Part shown: positions 1 through 5,936 of the stretch, in pieces
How positions within the stretch are numbered: the first letter of the stretch is position 1
Layout: each line of letters opens with the position of its first letter
Origin: Acidobacteriota bacterium
Lineage (GTDB): Bacteria; Acidobacteriota; Terriglobia; Terriglobales; Acidobacteriaceae
DNA length: 5,936 nucleotides
Assembly: GCA_021819255.1 (NCBI GenBank)
Contig: JAKART010000170.1
Span: forward strand, 1 to 5,936
Direction: 5' to 3'
The notes under the pieces: generated by a model
What the model saw: only the letters and a program-made list of their open reading frames with translations
Told to the model about the DNA's origin: nothing
Database searches by the model: none
Translations under genes and position numbers: made by a program

Positions 1-1
1 C

Positions 2-124
2 CCGGGCAAGTTGACTGCGCAAGGAACGGTTGTCAATCGCCATCGTCGGTTGGCCGATCACCTCCATGGCGGCGAGCAGACTGATGCCCTGCTGGCCTGC
101 TTCGCTCACATGACCTACGCGTAA
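2..124 (+). CDS. C-terminal end of an unidentified protein (5' partial)
   Basis: An open frame enters from the left edge and runs 40 codons to a TAA at 122-124. The frame reads PGKLTAQGTVVNRHRR and ends in LLACFAHMTYA. Third codon positions are mostly G or C, as expected for a coding stretch in this GC-rich background, and the other two forward frames look less coding. I do not recognise the family. The tail is basic, then leucine- and alanine-rich and probably helical. The position at the edge of an accessory region would suit a recombinase or other mobile-element protein, but no catalytic motif is visible and this is only a guess. The fragment is short enough that chance openness cannot be excluded. 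Confidence 0.4.
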   Translation, partial: PGKLTAQGTVVNRHRRLADHLHGGEQTDALLACFAHMTYA

Positions 125-213
125 AAAGGACTTGCGACTATCCCAGCGGATTTCGTCCCTGAACGGCTATAGAAACGGTTAAGAGGGGAGCGAAAGCGAA
201 CCACCGGCCGGAT

Positions 214-250
214 TCCTTTGGATGTTGCTGAGAAACGACGCTTCCAAGGA
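214..250 (+). repeat. Imperfect inverted repeat overlapping a Shine-Dalgarno sequence
   Basis: TCCTTTGGA (214-222) pairs with TCCAAGGA (243-250) through eight base pairs with one bulged T at 219 and a 20-base loop. The right arm includes the AAGGA of the AAGGAGG motif, so in RNA the hairpin could hide that ribosome site. There is no poly-T tract, so this is not an intrinsic terminator. It is a weak structure and could be coincidental. Confidence 0.3.
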
Positions 251-285
251 GGACAGACGAAATGGCCCGCAAGAGAGAGTATTGA
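246..285 (+). promoter_or_regulatory. Strong ribosome binding site with a 7-codon mini-ORF
   Basis: AAGGAGG at 246-252 is a near-perfect Shine-Dalgarno sequence placed 9 bases before an ATG at 262-264. The frame then reads MARKREY and stops at TGA 283-285. The mini-ORF ends 88 bases before the ATG of the 297-residue gene. Five bases of the ribosome site (246-250) are part of the right arm of the inverted repeat 214-222/243-250, so folding would mask it. It could be a leader peptide, or the surviving start of a gene whose body has been lost or frameshifted. Nothing in the sequence decides between these, and the site may also be chance. Confidence 0.3.
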
Positions 286-373
286 GATTTTGTCAGGATG
301 GCACGTCGGTCAATCCTGCTCCAGGTGTTCCTGCGGACAGTTCTCGGCGTGAGCCCTGTAGCAGAGGATCCTC

Positions 374-1267
374 ATGGACGGTAGCAACAATATGAATTCG
401 AGAAGAATTTCGGCGAAGGAAGGACGTCCCAGCAACCTAGCGCTCTATCGGGAATACTGGTCTCCAGCGGAAAGCATCACTCCGCTGAATGGTGCCGTAA
501 TGAACTGCGCCGAATGGTTCCAGTTGTATGGCGGCTACATCTTCCGGACGTTCAGCACCGGTGAAGCGACTGACTCCTTCGAAATTCCAGAGACGATGTG
601 CGCCTACATCCGGAGTCGTCTGGAAAGGATCACGACCGAATCTGCGGAACGAGAGCAACCAGCCGGCTCTGAACAGCCTCGATGCGCGTTGATGAACAAA
701 TCGGGCAATCCATCCGATGCCCAGTTAGCCCGCTGGTTCGTACCACCCCTCAACCCGAGCTTAACTACTGCCCTTCCACCGCTTCACCTCTCGAAGAAAG
801 CATGGGAAAGATCTGTATCGCTCGCGCGGAAACTGATGACTGTGGCCCGACGCCAGCCATATCTGGTGCGTAGCGCTGTGTCGGGGTACTGCTACGCCGC
901 GACAACTCATCGCTACGTAATCATCAGCGATGCACATGATGCCGAATACGGCAAGATGCTCTTCAAGTTGGTAGACGAACTTGACCTCGACGGTCCGACT
1001 CTTCGCTATGTGGGATTCCGGGCAGGGGCCCGCCAGAACGCTGTGCAGGCCCTGGCCAGGTCATTCGGCCTGCCTTCTGCGCCCGGTGACTATGAGACTG
1101 CCAACAACCTCGAAAGCCTTGCCCGCCTGAACCACCTCGGCATCCGGATTTGCTGGGGTGACTCGCACCGTTCCAGCTCAGAATGGCATCAGGTCGCCGT
1201 TCTAGCTGCGGTCACGGAGTTATGGCGCTGTGTCACCAGTACGAAAAGGTTCCATTCTGCACTGTAA
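374..1267 (+). CDS. Hypothetical protein, 297 residues, no recognised domain
   Basis: I do not recognise this protein. The frame has strong third-position GC, especially from about residue 130 onward, and there is no competing long frame, so I regard it as a real gene. The chosen ATG at 374 is preceded by AGAGGA (363-368) at a 5-base spacing; a second Met at residue 7 has a weaker context. The sequence looks like a soluble mixed alpha/beta protein without signal peptide or membrane segment. An N-terminal part (about 20-85, aromatic-rich around AEWFQLYGGYIF) is joined by a polar linker (about 86-118) to a C-terminal part (about 130-297). Notable stretches are RYVIISDAHDAEYGK near 180-194, TLRYVGFRAGARQ near 209-221 and NLESLARLNHLGIRICWGDSH near 245-265. 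No zinc-binding, nuclease or helix-turn-helix motif is evident. It converges on the HEPN-ATPase gene with about 350 bases between them, so it is not in that operon. Its function is unknown. Confidence 0.6.
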   Translation: MDGSNNMNSRRISAKEGRPSNLALYREYWSPAESITPLNGAVMNCAEWFQLYGGYIFRTFSTGEATDSFEIPETMCAYIRSRLERITTESAEREQPAGSEQPRCALMNKSGNPSDAQLARWFVPPLNPSLTTALPPLHLSKKAWERSVSLARKLMTVARRQPYLVRSAVSGYCYAATTHRYVIISDAHDAEYGKMLFKLVDELDLDGPTLRYVGFRAGARQNAVQALARSFGLPSAPGDYETANNLESLARLNHLGIRICWGDSHRSSSEWHQVAVLAAVTELWRCVTSTKRFHSAL

Positions 1268-1469
1268 CCGCAGTCGACCAGATTCTGGTTGTCTGCAAGG
1301 AAACCCTCTCAAGGGAGGCGGAAAACTGCATTTGTGGCCGCAGTGAAAGCCTTAATGAGAGACAGGATGCAAATTGCAAACCAAACTCAACTTGTGTCTT
1401 CGACTGCGCTTGAGTGCTCGACAGTGCAACTCGGTGCAGCAAGCTTCGACTGGAGTTTGGTGGACTTTC

Positions 1470-1498
1470 AAGAGGTTAGAATCCAGGCCTCACCTCTT
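1470..1498. repeat. Hairpin with 7-bp perfect stem
   Basis: AAGAGGT at 1470-1476 is the exact reverse complement of ACCTCTT at 1492-1498, with a 15-base spacer. It lies between convergent genes and could help end transcription from either side, but neither strand has a T-run after the stem, so it is not a classical intrinsic terminator. Confidence 0.35.
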
Positions 1499-1511
1499 TG
1501 TGGAGAATCCC

Positions 1512-1550
1512 CTCGGCGCGGCGCTGCTGGTCCCAGCCAACCGCGCCGGG
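1512..1550. repeat. GC-rich compound hairpin downstream of the HEPN-ATPase gene
   Basis: CGGCGCGG at 1514-1521 pairs with CCGCGCCG at 1541-1548, and the stem can be extended through a T-G wobble to the C-G pair 1512/1550. Inside the loop a second small hairpin, GCTG-GTCC-CAGC (1526-1537), forms. The result is a very stable two-part structure about 70 bases past the stop codon of the minus-strand gene. There is no U-tract on either strand. It may stabilise or pause the 3' end of the transcript; a strict rho-independent terminator is unlikely. Confidence 0.4.
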
Positions 1551-1573
1551 AGCGGTAGTGCGACGGGCGACGG

Positions 1574-1610
1574 GGGCCAGCCGCTGGGGTGGGGCTCAAG
1601 GGCCAGCCGC
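1574..1610. repeat. 11-bp direct repeat GGGCCAGCCGC
   Basis: GGGCCAGCCGC occurs at 1574-1584 and again at 1600-1610, offset by 26 bases, immediately outside the stop codon of the HEPN-ATPase gene. A related string, CCCAGCCAACCGC, lies at 1532-1544. The segment is strongly GC-rich, so slippage or low-complexity origin is plausible. Confidence 0.35.
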
Positions 1611-1618
1611 CGGGAGGG

Positions 1619-4993
<3,375 letters not shown>

Positions 4994-5000
4994 CTTTTTG

Positions 5001-5006
5001 CCCCTT
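5001..5006 (-). promoter_or_regulatory. Ribosome binding site of the HEPN-ATPase gene
   Basis: On the minus strand AAGGGG lies 7 bases before the ATG at 4993, within the 17-base gap after the methylase stop codon. It fixes the start of the ATPase and shows the gene can be translated independently, while its closeness to the methylase stop also allows translational coupling. Confidence 0.6.
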
Positions 5007-5010
5007 GTCT

Positions 5011-5831
5011 CTACTCGTTGAACATGGTTGCCTGCTGTGCGGCTGCGGGCCTTGTCTCACGTTCGCTGGCCAACCGCTGAATCTCAGGCCAGCTCTGGAC
5101 CAGCGCGTTGTAGGCCAGCGCCTCCTGGGCACGCTTCTTGCGCTCGCACAAAACGTAAAGCCGGTAGGCCAATTCGCGGGCCGTATCGGCATGGCTGCCC
5201 AGCTTGGCGACCAACTCCGCGGCTCCCACTTCGCCGCCGGTATTCAATGCGCGGATCAGTTGGTGAACGATCTCCCATTCGGTCGGGCGGGTATCCGTCT
5301 CCGGTGACCAATCGGGGGGCAGTTCCTCCGGCTTGAGGAGTCGTACCTTGCCGGCCTTCGAGATGAGGATGCCTGCCTCTACCATGCCGGCGACGGCGGT
5401 GTTCTTGGCGCGCGCGAGCACGTCAGCCACTCCAAAATCGCCTTCGGCAAAGCCAGACTGCTCGAACCATGCCAGCGCCCAGCGGGTGTCGGCGCCAAAG
5501 TCACCCTCCTGCTCGGCGAGCACGGCATCCAGCTTCTCATTGATGAGTGCGAGCCCCTGCTTGACGGTCAGAGCATTGCCTTCGGCATCCAGCACCTTGG
5601 AGTAGCGTGTGTAAACGGCCATGCCCGGGCCGATGGCCGCTTGCGCCAGATCGACCGGCGCTATGTTGCCTTCCTGCAGATTGCGGAGCGCCGGAGTAAG
5701 TTCAGCCTCTAGCGCCTGCACGAACTCGCGGCGGGTTGCAATCGGTGCATCCTCCGGTCGCTTGCGGCAGACGAGGACGATGCTGGAAGCAAGAGCGTTC
5801 GTCCCCATTGCAACCTGCCTAGTAGCCATTT
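5011..5831 (-). pseudogene. DUF1156-type DNA methylase, C-terminal fragment cut by an IS
   Basis: The frame gives 272 residues from an ATG at 5829 and ends at TAG 5011-5013. MGTNALASSIVLVCRKRPED at residues 8-27 and GNIAPVDLAQAAIGPGM at 54-70 are, from memory, characteristic of the C-terminal third of DUF1156-containing DNA methylases, which normally span roughly 900-1000 residues. The first motif corresponds to a late strand of the Rossmann methyltransferase fold, so the DUF1156 region and the catalytic (N/D)PP(Y/W) motif must lie further upstream and are absent. Read backwards past the ATG, the frame runs into insertion-sequence DNA at about 5832 and meets a stop (TGA, 5869-5871). The in-frame ATG is thus an internal methionine at the junction, not the native start. 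This piece alone cannot methylate DNA. The intact enzyme would probably modify adenine or cytosine amino groups. The fragment could still be translated, using GGGGG from the IS end as a ribosome site. Confidence 0.82.
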
Positions 5832-5846
5832 TGGACTTGCCCCCAT

Positions 5847-5874
5847 TTTTGAGACAAAGGGATAAGACTCAAAA
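5847..5874. repeat. 7-bp inverted repeat in the IS leader
   Basis: TTTTGAG at 5847-5853 is the exact reverse complement of CTCAAAA at 5868-5874, with a 14-base spacer. It lies between the IS tip and the transposase start. It may be part of the transposase-binding region or form a hairpin in RNA read into the element from outside, which in some insertion sequences limits transposase synthesis. Either role is inference. Confidence 0.4.
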
Positions 5875-5897
5875 TCCAACGAATGGAGAATTGAGTC

Positions 5898-5936
5898 ATG
5901 GGTTTGTCACGCAGGCAGTTCACCAAGGAATTCAAG
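5898..5936 (+). CDS. IS3-family transposase OrfA, N-terminus (3' partial)
   Basis: Only 13 codons are present: MGLSRRQFTKEFK, running off the right edge. The pattern SRRQFTxEFK is the usual beginning of small helix-turn-helix OrfA proteins of IS3-type elements (HTH_Tnp_1), which bind the inverted repeats before OrfB or the OrfAB fusion catalyses transposition. GGAG at 5885-5888 lies 9 bases before the ATG, a good ribosome site. The position just inside a TGGACTTGCC terminus agrees with the assignment. Family identification rests on a short stretch, so IS3 group and completeness are unknown. Confidence 0.65.
   Translation, partial: MGLSRRQFTKEFK

Larger units (their letters stand above)
125..373. 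other. Intergenic leader region upstream of the 297-residue gene
   Basis: This stretch of about 250 bases separates the left-edge fragment from the ATG at 374. No frame gives a convincing protein. Three things can be seen in it: an imperfect inverted repeat (TCCTTTGGA at 214-222 against TCCAAGGA at 243-250), a strong Shine-Dalgarno sequence AAGGAGG at 246-252, and a short ORF beginning at 262. The sequence from 298 to 391 is also open (start MARRSILLQVFLR) but has only a weak ribosome site and overlaps the real gene start. I see no good sigma-70 promoter, although one for the 374 gene should lie here if it is not read through from the left. Confidence 0.4.
1268..1618. other. Convergent intergenic region with hairpins and short repeats
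   Basis: This 351-base stretch lies between the 3' ends of the plus-strand hypothetical gene and the minus-strand HEPN-ATPase gene. Short open frames on both strands have no ribosome sites or protein-like composition, so I call no gene. It contains a 13-base palindrome ACCAGA-T-TCTGGT at 1277-1289, a 9-base direct repeat CTTCGACTG at 1398-1406 and 1444-1452, two stronger hairpins (1470-1498 and 1512-1550) and an 11-base direct repeat near the ATPase stop. This is where a helicase or another member of the defence operon might have been expected on the minus strand; none is present. Confidence 0.5.
5832..5936 (+). mobile_element. Left end of an IS3-like insertion sequence (partial)
   Basis: The methylase reading frame stops matching at about 5831, and from 5832 the sequence starts TGGACTTGCCCCCA. 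A 5'-TG terminus of this kind fits IS3-family inverted repeats. A 66-base leader follows, then a transposase start at 5898. The exact junction is uncertain by a base or two because of the run TTTT at 5829-5832. The right end and the target duplication are beyond the window. Insertion is into the methylase coding sequence, with the transposase pointing away from the methylase fragment. Confidence 0.7.

Noticed and set aside
128..135. GGACTTGC at 128-135 matches the IS tip at 5833-5840, and GGGCAAGT at 4-11 matches its complement
   Set aside because: Only 8 bases are shared, and neighbouring bases diverge at once, so I do not take these as further IS ends.
298..391. 30-codon open frame starting MARRSILLQVFLR with a hydrophobic N-terminus
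   Set aside because: It has a weak ribosome site, overlaps the better supported start at 374 in another frame, and is too short to judge.
1277..1289. 13-base palindrome ACCAGA-T-TCTGGT as an operator or att site
   Set aside because: It lies just past the stop codon of the 297-residue gene, away from any promoter, with no second copy in the window.
1233..1442. Minus-strand 69-codon open frame in the intergenic region, a candidate next gene of the defence operon
   Set aside because: It has no ribosome site, serine-rich low-information composition, overlaps the 3' end of the plus-strand gene and resembles no helicase or DUF3780 protein.
1470..1481. GTTAGAA near 1474-1480 as part of an integron attC site
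   Set aside because: It does not fit the GTTRRRY consensus at the last base and no paired complementary core is present.

Overview
This is a bacterial accessory region, moderately GC-rich. Style of the proteins suggests a proteobacterium or acidobacterium, but nothing here fixes the taxon. The right two thirds carry the remains of a methylase plus ATPase defence-type operon on the minus strand. The left third holds an unrelated, unrecognised plus-strand gene and poorly coding DNA.

Layout from left to right: (1) bases 2-124 encode the last 40 residues of an unidentified protein whose start lies outside the window. (2) Bases 125-373 are a leader region with a possible 7-codon mini-ORF that has a strong Shine-Dalgarno sequence. 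(3) Bases 374-1267 (+) encode a 297-residue protein of unknown function. (4) Bases 1268-1618 are a convergent intergenic stretch with two hairpins and an 11-base direct repeat but no convincing gene. (5) Bases 1619-4993 (-) encode a complete 1124-residue protein with an N-terminal Swt1-type HEPN domain (RNKWAH motif), a DUF499-type P-loop ATPase core and a conserved C-terminal tail domain. (6) Bases 5011-5831 (-) are the C-terminal part of a DUF1156-type DNA methylase. (7) From about 5832 the sequence is the left end of an IS3-like insertion sequence, with the first 13 codons of its transposase at 5898-5936 (+).

The methylase and the HEPN-ATPase are separated by 17 bases and were clearly one operon. 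DUF1156 methylases and DUF499 ATPases travel together, usually with a helicase, in loci that bioinformatic surveys class as anti-phage (helicase-methylase-ATPase, Hma-like). Here the insertion sequence has cut the methylase so that its DUF1156 region and catalytic motifs are separated from this fragment, and no helicase follows the ATPase within the window. The locus therefore looks like a decayed or remodelled defence module in which the putative HEPN RNase-ATPase gene is still open.
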